From Platerodrilus igneus (lineage: Eukaryota > Arthropoda > Insecta > Coleoptera > Lycidae): a stretch of DNA of 64,000 nucleotides. The first letter of the stretch is position 1. Each line of letters opens with the position of its first letter. Both the position numbers and the translations under genes were made by a program. Shown here one piece after another: positions 10,018-22,369 of the stretch. Below the pieces are notes generated by a model. That model was not told the origin of the DNA. It made no database searches and worked only from the letters and a program-made list of their open reading frames with translations. Location of the stretch: the NCBI GenBank assembly GCA_036346225.1, contig JARFIW010001178.1, forward strand, positions 1,182,917 to 1,246,916, written 5' to 3'.

Positions 10018-13000
10018 CCAAGCATTTGTTCTGATAAGATTTCCCCAGGTCAAATTCTCTTTATAAGTTGTTTTCTCAATCTGCTCACTTCCACATAATC
10101 TTCAAGGCAAGCAGGATGGGAGTTGTTGATGCGCAAACATCCATAGGTTAAATAAAACAAAAAATAAACCCTCTCGTAAAGAAACACCCACAGTTGAATG
10201 AAGGTATGTGCAGAACAATAAAAACAGCCACAATTCAGGAAGGCCGATAGGTCATCTAATTCGGGATGAATCTGGGCCCATTGCATCATACGCCAGCAAA
10301 CAACTAGCTGGAACATGGGCACAAACAACATAAGGGTAGCAGCTAGCGACTGATGTTTAAGGGCGAGTTAATGTTGGCTGAATCCTTGAACGATTTGTTC
10401 CACAACCCTTTTTCCCACAATTTGTTAAGTTCTTAGCCGCAAAAATACCATCATTCCAGTTTGTAAAACCCGTCATCTGTAAATATACTATCTCCATAAA
10501 AACACTATCTATCGGACTTCCGAATCCGATGCAGTCAAAATCATGATCATTATTTCTGTGCGGCATCGAACCTTAGTCTGCCAATTTTTAACAAGTCAAG
10601 ACAAAAATTATAGGTTATTTAGACGCCACATAGATTTTTGCTCTGGATTATCTGCAGTGCACATCAATCAGCACAGTAAACTTTATCTAAAAGACATAAT
10701 TTACAGTAGTGTTTTATGTCGAATATTTGTATACCGATTATAATAAAATTCCATTTAGATTAGAAGTCATCAAGACATTTAAAATGTCGAGGAAAAAACT
10801 GGTGGAATTAGCTCTAAATGAGTTATCAAATGTGAATAGTTCAGGAGTTGAGGAGTCCGATAGTAATGTGGTGTATTACGGTGATAACTCGATAGCAGAT
10901 CGAACTTACGTTCTCTCAGATGAGTACACTTCAGCTAGTTCAGACGAAGGAAATATTGTTAGAAAAGTAGACAACTTTAACCTTTTTAAAGAGCAACTAG
11001 TTGAAATGAAAGTAAGAAATAATAAGGAACCTGTAGAGTGCATTCGGTAACCTATTGAAATAACACTTCCAAAATTTAGTTATTATCGTGAAAACTGTAA
11101 AATGAATTTTAATGTACATCGACATAAAACTCCAGCATAAACATTTCGTCTAATGATTACTGATGATGTTTTGAATGTAGTCTTAAACATGATCATAAAT
11201 CTTTGGAGAAAAAATGATAGGTAGTAATTTTTTATAGGCGCTTTACATAGGTTAAGTGATTTAAAATTAATTAATAGAATAAACGAATATAAAAATTATA
11301 CATTAAAAAATACTATTCAAGCAATAGAAGCACTTTAGGACTTCTACATAATTAGATAATACTCACCTCTGAATATTAAAGGACGCCATTTCTAAATATT
11401 TCCACTCTTTCCAATTCATCGTTTCCTGGTAGATCATATTAAAATCGAAACATCAAAAAATGAATATCTTAGCAAAACGTAAGAAACAAATACATATTTA
11501 TAAATTTTAAAATCAGTTTTCTTATAAGAACGGTAAATATAATTAAATAAGCGTCATTCTTTGCAACGGAAACAGGTAAAAGAAATAAAAGAGCATCGCG
11601 CATCACAAACATGACATGATCACAAGCGACACCTATCCGTTTGTATTCAAATTCTTCGTCGATGCGTTCCAAAAAGCGTCTTGATGAATTTATTTTGCTC
11701 TAATTTTAGGGGGACGCTTGAAATCACAAATTAAAATGTAGATCTGTATGAATAAGTGTTACATAACGCACTTTTTCCATATGATCATTGTTATGCATTG
11801 CTATTATATCATTCTAATACGTATAAACTCAAGTACAATATTCTTAACCGATCTATTAATAGACAAACTCTGTTGGAGTAATTAAGATACAGGTGACATC
11901 ATACCAAACACGAGATTATAGAACAATCTATCCTTGATAGAGATTAGCGTGATAATTTTATAAATGAACATAAAATTGTAAAATTAAATACAATCAAACG
12001 CATCTGCTTTTATTATTCTTGTCATTTACTCGAAATCTATTGTCGCCAACAGTTATAGTAGCGTATGATTCACTGCAGTACATTATCAGAAATCTCAGAT
12101 AAAATTTATGTCTAGGTCTACGTTTGTAATTACTCCACCCTAAAACAAGGCGAATAGAAAAAAATGTACCTCTGAATATAATAGAGGGCAATATAAAGAC
12201 GTACGTCTAAATTATAATCTATAATTTACTGTGAATTGTCACTTTATATTTTAGATGGTCGTTGCTTTGTTAATGTTTGTTGTACGATTTTTCAATTAAT
12301 TTATTGTAAACATAAAGATTTTCAAAACTAAAAGGATTGATTAACAGCATTAAGACGTAAATGACAGTCTCATCTTTCGACAAAAACTGCATAAACTAAT
12401 CTAGAATGCTAGAAAAACTTTCACTGTGCATTCGTACAAACGATTTAACGTCGTGAATCATACATTAGCTTAACCCGTTCAAACAATAATTTGATATTAT
12501 GTTACATTCATCCCTTTTAGAACGTAATCTTTGTAGAATTTAAAAGAGGATAGACTCCTAGAAGAATCTTTAATGGTAGGGGAACAATTATTTCTTACAA
12601 GTAATTTAGAATTCTTTACCGTGTTATCAGACAGATCTGTTTGAGTAGTTTCGGATTCTTTATCGTTATATTTACCCTAGATAAATTTCTTTTGCATAAT
12701 TGATTAATTTATACTATAGCAAATATTGTGATTCGTGAAATATGAATATAAAACTATTAGGACGCAAACGATTTCACAAAAATGCTGCTAGCCTGTAGCC
12801 GATAGCACAGAATTTATTCTTATGTTTTGAAGTACTTAAGGTATGAATATATAGTTTTTAGCGCAAGTAAGTGTGAATGTATTAGTTGTGTTTTTATATA
12901 TTATGAACTACTAGAATAAATACAATGTTGTCAAGAAAAGACAAATATCTTCTACAGCTAAGGTTTTAATAAAGTACTGTGCTTACAGTAAACTCAACGA

Positions 13001-13840
13001 CTAAGCTAATGTATTCGGATATCATTAACATTTACATTTCAAGTATCGTGCGTTCAGCTAGTGCACTGTTTATCAACTTTGAAAGCGTACACATTAGAAA
13101 GTTGCTTACAAATCTTCTTTCAAGTAATTTACTGCATATTATCAGTTACTCTACTTAGCAGTTTATTCAAAGCAGTTACGATAGTACTCGTTAACGGTGC
13201 GTTAGCTAAAGGTAGTTTGTAGAGTTTTATTGACAGTACTGTTGCGGATATATGGATATTAAAAAAAGCAACAAAGAGCAGATGAAGTGTCGATAGCTAA
13301 TTATTACCCTTGCAATTTATAAAACTTTTTGTTAACAGCATTTCTGACGTCGACAAAATACTATTATTTTATGACTATATAACGTTTATAAGCACAATAC
13401 TTATGTTGTAAATAGGGAATAATTAATGAATAAAGTTGTTGTCATCCTTGGAAATTAATGACAGAGTAGTTTGTGCGGGTACAATTGTTTTTGAACGTGG
13501 CTATGGTCATCAAGGATGTTATAGGAATAGACCCAAAACACCCAAAGCGGTCAAAACCAAAACAAACGAAAGCAACATTAACACCGAATTGACATGTGAC
13601 AAAATTGTAAATTAAATGTAGATGATAGCGCCGACGTGTTTGTCTCGTTATCTACACTGTCTTAAATTGTCTCAAAGACATTTCATTATAGTTTCCTTTG
13701 TATTTATACGTGTTTTGTGGAATGGACTCAGTGATACTTGCATAAATACGAGCCAACCCATAAGGTTATAGATATTCTATGGGGCCAACATAGTTCGGAC
13801 CTGCGTTTACTACACATAACACCCGCTTTATAATGGTATA
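10018..13840. other. Unassigned AT-rich DNA
   Basis: I see no recognisable gene, RNA or mobile element over most of this stretch. Short open frames occur on the minus strand at 10050-10331 and 10357-10566, but neither shows a family motif. One plus-strand frame at 10784-11050 is listed separately. Confidence 0.6.
10784..11050 (+). CDS. Short acidic hypothetical protein or 5' piece of an unknown transposase
   Basis: I do not recognise this gene. An ATG in good context (AAAATGTCG) at 10784 opens an 88-residue frame. It starts MSRKKLVELALNELSN and continues with a serine- and aspartate-rich stretch (EESDSN, SDEYTSASSDEG). The pattern of a basic amphipathic start followed by an acidic tail resembles the N-terminus of many insect transposon-derived proteins. 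That is an impression, not a match. No downstream partner is visible after the stop at 11050. It may be a decayed fragment or not coding at all. Confidence 0.25.
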   Translation: MSRKKLVELALNELSNVNSSGVEESDSNVVYYGDNSIADRTYVLSDEYTSASSDEGNIVRKVDNFNLFKEQLVEMKVRNNKEPVECIR

Positions 13841-14426
13841 GGCAAATCACTTTAAGAAGAATCCAACGTCATATGCCAGATTGCGCAGAAATGTAATAAC
13901 AGTGGCGTAGTTGAGTTATTACAGTATAAACGGAAGATATGGCGTTAAATAGTAAAAAAATAAACAACCAATTAAATTATAATTTAAAATTTTTAATATA
14001 ATATCGCCATATGAGTTGTGTGCATCAATATCCCTAAAAAATACTGCTATAGCAAGGTTATTTTGTAAAATCCGATAAAGCAAATGATTGAATACCATGG
14101 CCTACTTAAGTGGTTTCTATCTCATTCTAGTGTTCTGCAAACACATCTGTTGAGTAACTTATTGTTTTATTAATGTTAATTGTTATATAAAAGATATTTT
14201 ATATTAGTTAGATGGCGGTTTAAAACTGTCCGTCTGTGTATCAAGTAAAAATAAATAGTAATGAAATCTAAAACTTTTACAAGGTAATTTCCGATTGATT
14301 GATCATAAAACTCTACGCCACTAAAACCTGAATACTGCCATCCCTAATTACATATAATGAACTGTTCCTAACCAATTTTTGCTTTGTGCGCATGATGACG
14401 TTGGGTTCTTCTTAAAGTGATTTGCC
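13841..14426. mobile_element. 586-bp non-autonomous inverted-repeat DNA transposon (MITE-like)
   Basis: The left end begins GGCAAATCACTTTAAGAAG at 13841. The right end is its reverse complement, finishing at 14426. The match covers about 31 bp with one mismatch and includes CCAACGTCAT. The element is flanked by TATA on both sides (13837-13840 and 14427-14430), consistent with a TA or TATA target duplication. A second internal inverted motif (AGTGGCGTAG) occurs near each end. No transposase frame is present. The superfamily is not certain; a TA-type target fits Tc1/mariner or pogo-like elements. Confidence 0.8.
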
Positions 14427-16166
14427 TATAACTGTCATGTTAAAATCTAGCATTAAGTTTTATGCAACCAACAATACACTGAAGTTTGGAGTTTAAACAC
14501 AGCAAGAAAGTGACGTGTGTGTATTTATAGTTACTTAATTTAAATTTTGAATTAAATTAAATATTTGTGAAGAGCATGGTGATGAAACTGAAATAACAGC
14601 GTTTAAACTCGATTCTTCAGTTGTATAGTTGGTTGCCTAAAACTTAATGCTTAAGTTTCCATTTTTAGTGGGTGTTGTGTGGTTTACTATATACTTGCTT
14701 TTCTAGCATTTTTAAAAATATATCTTTTGTTTAGTCCTCACCAATAAGAATATAACTTATAGGTGGAGGTAATTTTGAAATCATCAGTGTTTTAGACCAA
14801 CGTATACATGAAAGTCATAATCTAATCTCACTTTGTATTGTGTTAAGTGCGTAGTGTCTGATAATAAAGCACATACGTCCATAGTGGGACCAAACAAACG
14901 AGGTTATATACGGATGATGGAGATGATAGAGCAAATGCGCATGTCAAATACACCATCAGACGATGCACGCAACGTTATACCACTTATTGTAGCTTGGCCG
15001 GTTTTATAATGTCCTTGGTGGTTGTGAAACCGAGTTCTAGATGGCAACTCAGATGGAACAAGATTCAATCAACCACAAAACTGAAAATTAGTAACATGGG
15101 AACATTCAAAGTATTAATACGAGTAGACGCCCGCGAATACCAGAATAACCTGAATCACCCTCTTCAATGCTTTTACATTATGCAGTTTGTTTTTTTCCAT
15201 CTATTTATAGTTTTAAACCCTATACATAAAGTAGTCCTTTCTTGCCAAATAGATTTAATCTATAAAATACTATCCTTGTTTTCTCTTTTCCAGAAGTAAA
15301 TAACACTTTGCAGCGGAATTAATTTTTTTGGCTTGCTTTTTGTCTTTTGAGTCACATAAGTAAAATTCACATTGAGCAGTTTGTAGTTATGTATAAAACT
15401 TGTTTTTTTGATTACAATAATCAACTACTGCATTGTATTCCAGTGAAGGACTTACAAGCTGTATTTATTATATGTATACTATATTGTAATTGACTTAATA
15501 AGTTGGTTGCAATAGTGACATCATTCATGGAAAATACTTTAGTATAGTTAATTGAGGGCTACGCTTTCACCTCTCTCCTGAATTTTTTCAATTTACTTTA
15601 AATAGCTTAATCTCCGTATATGCTCTTTAAGAAGAATGCTCCAGATGGGGTTTATATGACAGTTGTATGATAACGAGACGATCAAATATACACCTAAACG
15701 CCTTGTCACAAACAAATAACGTTTTTAAACCTTTTAACCCTTTAAACACTTAATATTTTTAACTCTTTTAACCAAATGGATTACATATTCTAGATATCGA
15801 ATAAACTTAAAATCTCACTGGGCTGACATCGGAAATAAATAAGAACCAGTTTTACCAGTTTGACAGATTCGTGCCCCACACTTTGGGCGTCATAAACGCT
15901 CTGAAGCTCAAGCTGAAATACGCCGGATCATCTACTTTTCTGGTCACCAAAACTTATCTTCTTCAGTGAAGTTCACCACAGCTGCTCTGCTACTTAGACC
16001 TAAAAATATTACCCTATTTTCTACCAAAGAAAACTCGACTACCAAACATTCACCACAATTTATTCCAACAGAAAATTCTATACAACAAAAAAAAATTAAT
16101 CTATTAATTATTTCACACATAGATTAAATTACATTCATCCTCGTTTTACAATAATTCATTTTCAAT
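14427..16166. other. Unassigned AT-rich DNA
   Basis: No recognisable gene or repeat is visible. A 101-codon frame at 14994-15299 has no motif and ends in a hydrophobic low-complexity run; I do not support it as a gene. Confidence 0.55.
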
Positions 16167-16572
16167 ACAATATTTGCCCATTTCGAATGGACCTGCACCT
16201 TGCCGAAGTTCTAAATTACTAGAACAGGTGAAATGGCTTGCGTGTTCTAATGAGCTAAAAAGCCAAACTACAGGTCCAACCAAAGTAGTAGGGTCGTTAG
16301 TGAGGAACCAGACTAAGACAGGTCCCCGAAAGACGGCAGCGGCTCTTTCGGTACTTAGATTGGCAGAGACCATAGGGGTCGGTATGGCAGTCTAAGATAC
16401 ACTACCGCGATGTGGAAGGCAACGGAAACCACCACATTATCTCCCAAGTACACAGCGTACCTAAATTATAATAAAATGATGGCATTCTCTGGGGTAAAAT
16501 ATTCCGAGTTAAAATAGACCCCAGTCGGATCTCCGGGAGGACTACTTCGTAGGATGCGATCGGAAAGTTAAA

Positions 16573-17330
16573 AATAAGAGTCGGGAACATTCTGCGAGTC
16601 GGAGCGTGGAATGTTAGAAGTATGAAGCAAGTAGGTAAGCTAGAGAACCTAAAATCGAAATGAATAGGTTATCACTAGACATAGTAGGGATCAGCGAAGT
16701 TCGGTGGCCAGAGGCGGGGATTTTGGAGTGGAGACTTCAGGGTAATTCATACAGGAGCAGAGGAAGGAAATTTGGGCGTGGGGATAGTTATGAGAAAAAG
16801 ATAGGATACTGTGTGAAAATTACTTACAAAAGAACGAAAGAGTACTTATGGTTATATTAAAATCTAAACCGGTAAACACAGTAATAATACAAGTATACAT
16901 GTCCACCTCTAGCTACAGTGACGAAGAGGTAGAAGCCATCTACAAAGATATCGAAGACATATTAAGATACGTTAAAGGACAGGAAAATTTAATAATTACG
17001 GGGGATTTTAATGCCGTGGTAGGTGAGGGTAGGGAAGGAGCAGTAGTAGGTTTATTTGGTTTAGGCACGAGAAACGACAGGGGAAATAGGCTGGTAGAAT
17101 TTTGTGACAAGAACAATTTAATCATCACAAACACATTATTTCAACATCATGCTAGAAGACGATATACGTGGAAGATGCCAGGGGATATAGGAAGATATCA
17201 AATAGATTACATTCTTGTTAAACAACGGTTTAGGAATCAAGTAAAAAACTGTAGAAGCTACCCAGAAGCAGATATAGATACTGACCACAACATCGTAATT
17301 ATGAAGGCCGCACTTAAATTTAAAATGTGA
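16573..17330 (+). pseudogene. LINE copy A endonuclease domain
   Basis: This is the AP-like endonuclease that nicks target DNA to prime reverse transcription. The reading begins near 16573 (VGNILRVGAWNVRSM) with the catalytic asparagine strand. It continues with LDIVGISEVRWPE at 16678, carrying the catalytic glutamate, and is then shifted near 16730-16860. The second piece (16848-17330) holds VNTVIIQVYM, ITGDFNAVVG with catalytic aspartate and asparagine, YQIDYILVK, and DIDTDHNIVIM with the catalytic Asp-His pair. All catalytic positions are recognisable, but the frame is interrupted. Confidence 0.87.
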
Positions 17331-17351
17331 AAAAAGAAACGAAAAAGGCAC

Positions 17352-19434
17352 TTGGACTTAGAGAAACTAAAAGATAAAGATATTCAAGAAAGATTCGAAA
17401 AAAAGTCAAATGAATTGCTCAAAGATATCGAGAAAATATCTGATACTAAGGAAGTAGAAATAGAATGGAATAACATTAAATCCAGCCTAGACATGGCGGC
17501 CAGAGATATTCTGGGGTATACACAAAAAGAAAATAAGAAACCATGGATAACAAAGGATATCCTGAATTTAATAGAAGAAAGACGAAAATACAAAAATAAA
17601 TCAGACGAAACAGGAAAACAGAGATACAAAGACATAAAATGGGAAATTATTCGAAAATGCAGGAAAGCTAAAGAACAATGGATTGATGAAAAGTGCAAAG
17701 AGATACAAACGAAGATGGAAATAGGAAAGACAGACGAAGCATACAAATTAATTAGAATGAATTTTAGGGATATAAAACCGTATAGCAAAAATATAAGGGA
17801 CGCACAAGGAAACGTCATCATAGAAAACGTAAAGAAAGTGGGTAGATGGCAAGAATATATAGGGAATTTATATGCAGGAGAGGAACTAACTGCATTAGAA
17901 CAGGAATCAGACATTGAAAATGATGACTTGGGATATCCTATACTTAGAGATGAGTTTGAATTAGCATTAAAGAGTCTGAAAAATGGTAAGACGCCGGGTA
18001 CAGATAAGGTGCAAGCAGAAACTCTAAAAGCCGCTGGACAAGCAGTAACAGAACGTCTCTTCCAACTTGTAAGCTATATGTATGAGACATGCGAGATACC
18101 CAAAGATTTCAAACGTAGCATCATAGTAACTATACAAAAAAAAAGGCGCGGATAGATGTGAAAATTTTCGAACAATAAGTTTGACAGCACACGTGTCAAA
18201 AATATTAACTAGAATTGTGCAAAGACGAATGGAAAAACGGGCGGATGAAATACTAGGAGAAGACCAATTTGGGTTTAGGCGAAACAGGGAACACGGGAGG
18301 CTATCTTAGCTCTGAGAGTGATAATGGAGAAAACAATAGAAAAGGGAAAGCGTGTATATAGGGTTTGTAGATCTGGAAAAAGCATTCGACAATGTAAAAT
18401 GGAAAAAAATGTTTGAAATACTAAAAAAGATTGGAATGAGTTATAAGGATAGACGAATAGTACATAGCTTATACAAAGAGCAAACAGCAGTAATAGAATT
18501 AGAGCAGGAACGTAGAGAAGTAAACATTAGGAAAGGGGTGAGACAGGGATGTGCTCTATCCCCATTGATTTTTAACTTGTACATAGAAGAGGCAATGAAT
18601 ACTGTCAAATGCAGGAAGACATTTGGAATTACTATGCAGAGACAAAAAATTGATATGCTTAGATTTGCAGATGATATAGCGGTATTAGCGTCTAGCAAGG
18701 AAGAGTTAGAAGCTGCTCTTAATGAAATGGAAACGGTTCTAACAGAGAGATACGGTATGAAGATTAACAAAACTAAAACTAAAGTTCTACTATGCAAAGG
18801 TGAGGAAAATAAATCAAAAACAAGAATACAAGTATGTAACACGAACTTACAAGAGGTTAAGGATTTCTGCTACCTAGGAAGCCAAATAACGCAAGATGGG
18901 AAAAGCACAAAAGATATAAAACAAAGATTAGCACAAGGTCGTGCTACATTTAACAAGAAAAAGCAACTACTGTGCTCAAAGACCACAAACATAGAAACAA
19001 GGAAAAGATTGCTTAAAATATATGTGTGGAGCACAGCACTGTACGGCTGTGAAGCCTGGACAGTAGGAGAAGCGGACAAGAAAAAGCTAGAAGCCTTTGA
19101 AATGTGGTGCTACAGACGTATGATGAAGATATCATGGACAGACAAAGTTAAAAACGAAGAGGTACTAAAAATGGTAGGGGAAGAAAGAAATATGTGGAAA
19201 ACGGTAAAAAATAGGAGAGATAGGATGATAGGCCACATACTACGGCATGAGGGAATAGTGCGGATTATATTAGAAGCAGAGATAGGAAAAAAGAGAAGAA
19301 GAGGCAGACCTAGGCTAGACTACTGCACACAGATAGTAAAAGATGTAGGCTGCAGGAATTTCAGGGAGATGTGTAGGCTAGCCCAGAATAGAAATCAATG
19401 GAGGTACGCATCCAACCAATCCCAAGATGGATAA
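17352..19434 (+). pseudogene. LINE copy A reverse transcriptase and C-terminal domain
   Basis: The first piece (17352-18155) is an N-terminal helical region ending in the fingers motif KSLKNGKTPGTDKVQAE. Comparison with copy B shows that its frame is lost in the A9 run near 18140. A short stretch (18155-18352) has two further one-base differences relative to copy B. The second piece (18352-19434, 360 residues) holds IGFVDLEKAFDN, VRQGCALSPLIFNLYIEE, the catalytic FADDIAVLAS at about 18663, and FCYLGSQIT. It ends in the typical ALYGCEAWT, WCYRRMMKISWTDK and RRRGRPRL segments. Copies A and B are nearly identical in this last piece. Confidence 0.9.
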
Positions 19435-20017
19435 ACTAATGACGAGAAAATAACTGTGCTTAAACACGATGATTACTATAAGTAACTACAAGAATTGGTT
19501 GACAACATTCTCAAATAATGTTAAGTGTTTGAAAGGATTTACTGGAAAACCATTATTTCGGCAAATATCTAAGTGTTGGGGGATCTTGGTAGCCACAGGT
19601 TGCTTAACCCTCTTCACTGAATCTCGGTGAAATAGGGCATAAAATTAGAAAACAATAGAAGGGGAACGAGCTGTATACACAGTCTTTTGAAATGCCGTGC
19701 TTCAGATGTATGAGGACGATAGCATGGACAGACAAAGATAATAACAAATAGGTTATAGAAATAGTAGGGAAACAAGGATATCTGGGGGAAAAGATAAGAG
19801 AAATAGAAGGGCAGAATACGTTGTAAGGGATTTTTGGGTAATAGTATGGGATATATTACAAGCAGAGATAGGAAAAAAAAGGTAGATGTTGACCTAGATC
19901 AGATAGTGATAGATGCAGACTGTGCAAATTTCAGGGAAATCTGTAGGTTAGTTCAGAATAGGGAACAATGATGGTACGCGTCTAACCAGTTCCAGGACTG
20001 AAGACCTAATGATGATG
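19435..20017 (+). repeat. Decayed repeat modules of the LINE 3' end (copy A tail)
   Basis: After the ORF2 stop, the sequence again contains degenerate versions of the ORF2 C-terminus. Examples are GAAATGCCGTGCTTCAGATG near 19690 and the terminal GGTTAGTTCAGAATAGGGAAC near 19945. The tail ends in CTAATGATGATGA. The same modular tail follows ORF2 in copy B, in longer form. Confidence 0.75.
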
Positions 20018-20028
20018 ACAATATTTGC

Positions 20029-22369
20029 GCTACAACTTTACTCATCAATAAACTCAGTAAGTAACTGGGCTTAATCATACCCTTACTTTAACCCAAGGTC
20101 TAATATGAGCTCATAGTAAAACCCCTTTTTGTACACATGTGCTAATTTTTGCACTGAAATTACCAATAGACCCTCTTACTTTGTACATAAACAGATACTG
20201 AAAAATTATTTTATAAATATAAATCCTTACATAAAAATATGGTCAAAAGTACTCTATAACAGTTCAAAAGTAAACTCTTTTGTCTCTAATATTTCTAAAA
20301 TTATGCCAATACGGCACCAAAATGTCATAACGAACCAAATCCACACAACAGAATAAAGTTTCACAAAAATTGTCACCTGGTAAGCACCACCTTACATGGA
20401 TCTGAAGCTAAACCATCGATGACATTGCCCTCGACTATGACTGCACGTTCAGGAACCAACGTCCAACTTGAATCATACTCTCTGACGGCAATCTGCTATT
20501 CAATTCTCTCATCCACCAAATTACGGTACTTCTAAACCTTAGATTTCATATACGGATCCAACTAGCCTCAGTACACCACCACATTAATCCATTTAACACC
20601 CACTACTCCATATAAGTGCTTATCTTGCACTAAAAACCAAAAATAGCAAGCAATCTCTACTTACAGTTCTGAAGAAGTTTCGCATACTCAAACGTCCTGC
20701 ATAAAATTGTTGAGCAGCTTATACAATAATACACCAACTTGTGCATGTTTTAATTAACTTGAATTAATTTATTAAGACCACTTGTCACGTAATTGGTTTA
20801 CTAATATTACTCGAAGCTTGGATGAGAAGTAAAAAAGAGCCTCTCATTGCCACTCAGTGGTTATATAAACATCCTGTCCCCCTGTCTAGTTGTAATTCTT
20901 AAAACACCATTAAATACAAATAGACCTTCTTGGTAAATTTTCAAACCGTCAACACGATTCTACAAACCACATGCTGACAAACAATTTTCAGCCGTCAGTA
21001 ATTCTGAACACTCCTCCGATAACGTGCACTATTTCCACTCAAAACTCGCAGCTGTGCACCAACCGTCTTTAAAAATAAGAAATTTTCAAGACAAATAAAC
21101 GATTTACTACGAAAATATACAACGGATAATAAATTCGCCGAACCCTCGTTTCAACTGACACAAGTTCTACACTCTGAAGCACGCCTACGCGTATTCAGGT
21201 TGTCTTAGTCTAACTCACATACGAAAATTTTCTATTTCTTTCTTTGTACTCTTTCTATATTTTCTTTTCCTGCTACCCGTTCGCTGTATTCTAGTTTAAC
21301 CTGTATTCAATATCTCCTTTCCCCTTTTACTCCTTGTTTACAATCACGATTACCCTAACTGGGATTTTCTCTCTCTCAACTATCGTCTATCCCCTTTCGA
21401 TATATGAGATCCAATAATCTATCTCCGTTCCGCCTAGGCAATCTTGTCTATAACCTCGATATCTATTTCCTACTCAACTCATTTGAAACGATGTCTATAC
21501 GCCCATGCTGCATGCCACTCGTACTTATAAACTTTGTTCTTTCATTGTCCCACAGTTTCTTACAAAGTCAAACGAACCCTTAACGTATGAAATCTTTTAT
21601 CCCACTCGAATGCATGCTAAAAATAATCTGTCTTCATCTTATATCGATCGCTGCCTGTTCCACCCGTCACTATCTTCGCATAAAATAAATGTTATTTGAG
21701 CACTTTCTCTGTCTGCCTACCGAAAAATTTAGAAACGATTATTTTGTTACCACACTACCAAGCTATCGAGAAAACTTTAAAATAAACTACTACTAAGAAT
21801 AAAAATGAATAAAAACCTTTAACCACAAAAAATATTTAAAATACTAGATACTTATTTCGAACCACTATGTGGTCATAATCAGTAGGAAGTTGCAATTAAA
21901 TAATAATTAGCTGTTGTTCCGGAACACTTCAGAGGATATTCTCTTCGCCACTTAGACTGACGTGAACCTTCCCAACATACAATTTACTATAATGTTGTTT
22001 TAAACACTTACCGTACTGTCTTCCAAAGAGTAAAGATTACCGTACCGACTTCCGTAGAAGAAACATCAACCTACCGCCTGCCGTATAGTGCTGTTGTGAG
22101 TGCTCCGTTTCCGTTCTCCCCCTATCTTTACCGTATCGTCCAGGGAAGTACCAGCAGAAACACCTACAGAAGCAGCAACCAACAACAACAACAAGGACCG
22201 ACGAGGATCAGCACCCTGAAGAAGACAGTCGCGCCCAATAAAATATCGCGGTGTTTTTAAACTATATTTACTTGCCCAGGGTTTTATCGGGAGGCGGCTG
22301 TACGTTATAATCTAATCCCCTGTCTCCCCTCCCAATCTCATTGTACTGATAATGCAAGTGCAGCTTAAT
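20029..22369. other. Unassigned AT-rich DNA
   Basis: I recognise no gene or mobile element here. The sequence between 22100 and 22260 is richer in CAG/CAACAA triplets than its surroundings, but no frame or boundary is apparent. Confidence 0.5.

Larger units (their letters stand above)
16178..20017 (+). mobile_element. APE-type LINE, copy A, with 11-bp target-site duplication
   Basis: This is an end-to-end copy of a non-LTR retrotransposon. The direct repeat ACAATATTTGC lies at 16167-16177 and 20018-20028, marking the target-site duplication. The 5' boundary matches that of copy B, and the 3' end finishes in GATGATGA-type repeats as copy B does. It encodes an AP-like endonuclease and a reverse transcriptase in one ORF2. 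This is the arrangement seen in the many insect proteins annotated 'craniofacial development protein 2-like' or 'endonuclease-reverse transcriptase'. Several frame breaks are present. The last 580 bp (19435-20017) are decayed extra copies of the ORF2 3' end. Confidence 0.92.

Noticed and set aside
10050..10566. Two minus-strand frames (93 and 69 codons) that might be one gene
   Set aside because: They do not share a frame, no plausible splice sites join them, and I see no domain.
14908..15299. Two adjacent plus-strand frames (MMEMIEQMRM... and 14994-15299)
   Set aside because: Low-complexity ends, no motif and no splice logic joining them.
17384..17914. Long minus-strand frame across LINE copy A, and similar antisense frames in copy B (25666-27374)
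   Set aside because: They are shadows of the reverse transcriptase frame on the other strand and have low-complexity composition.
22020..22260. Possible LTR or primer-binding region with CAACAA-rich sequence
   Set aside because: There is no TG...CA boundary, partner LTR or retroelement frame nearby.
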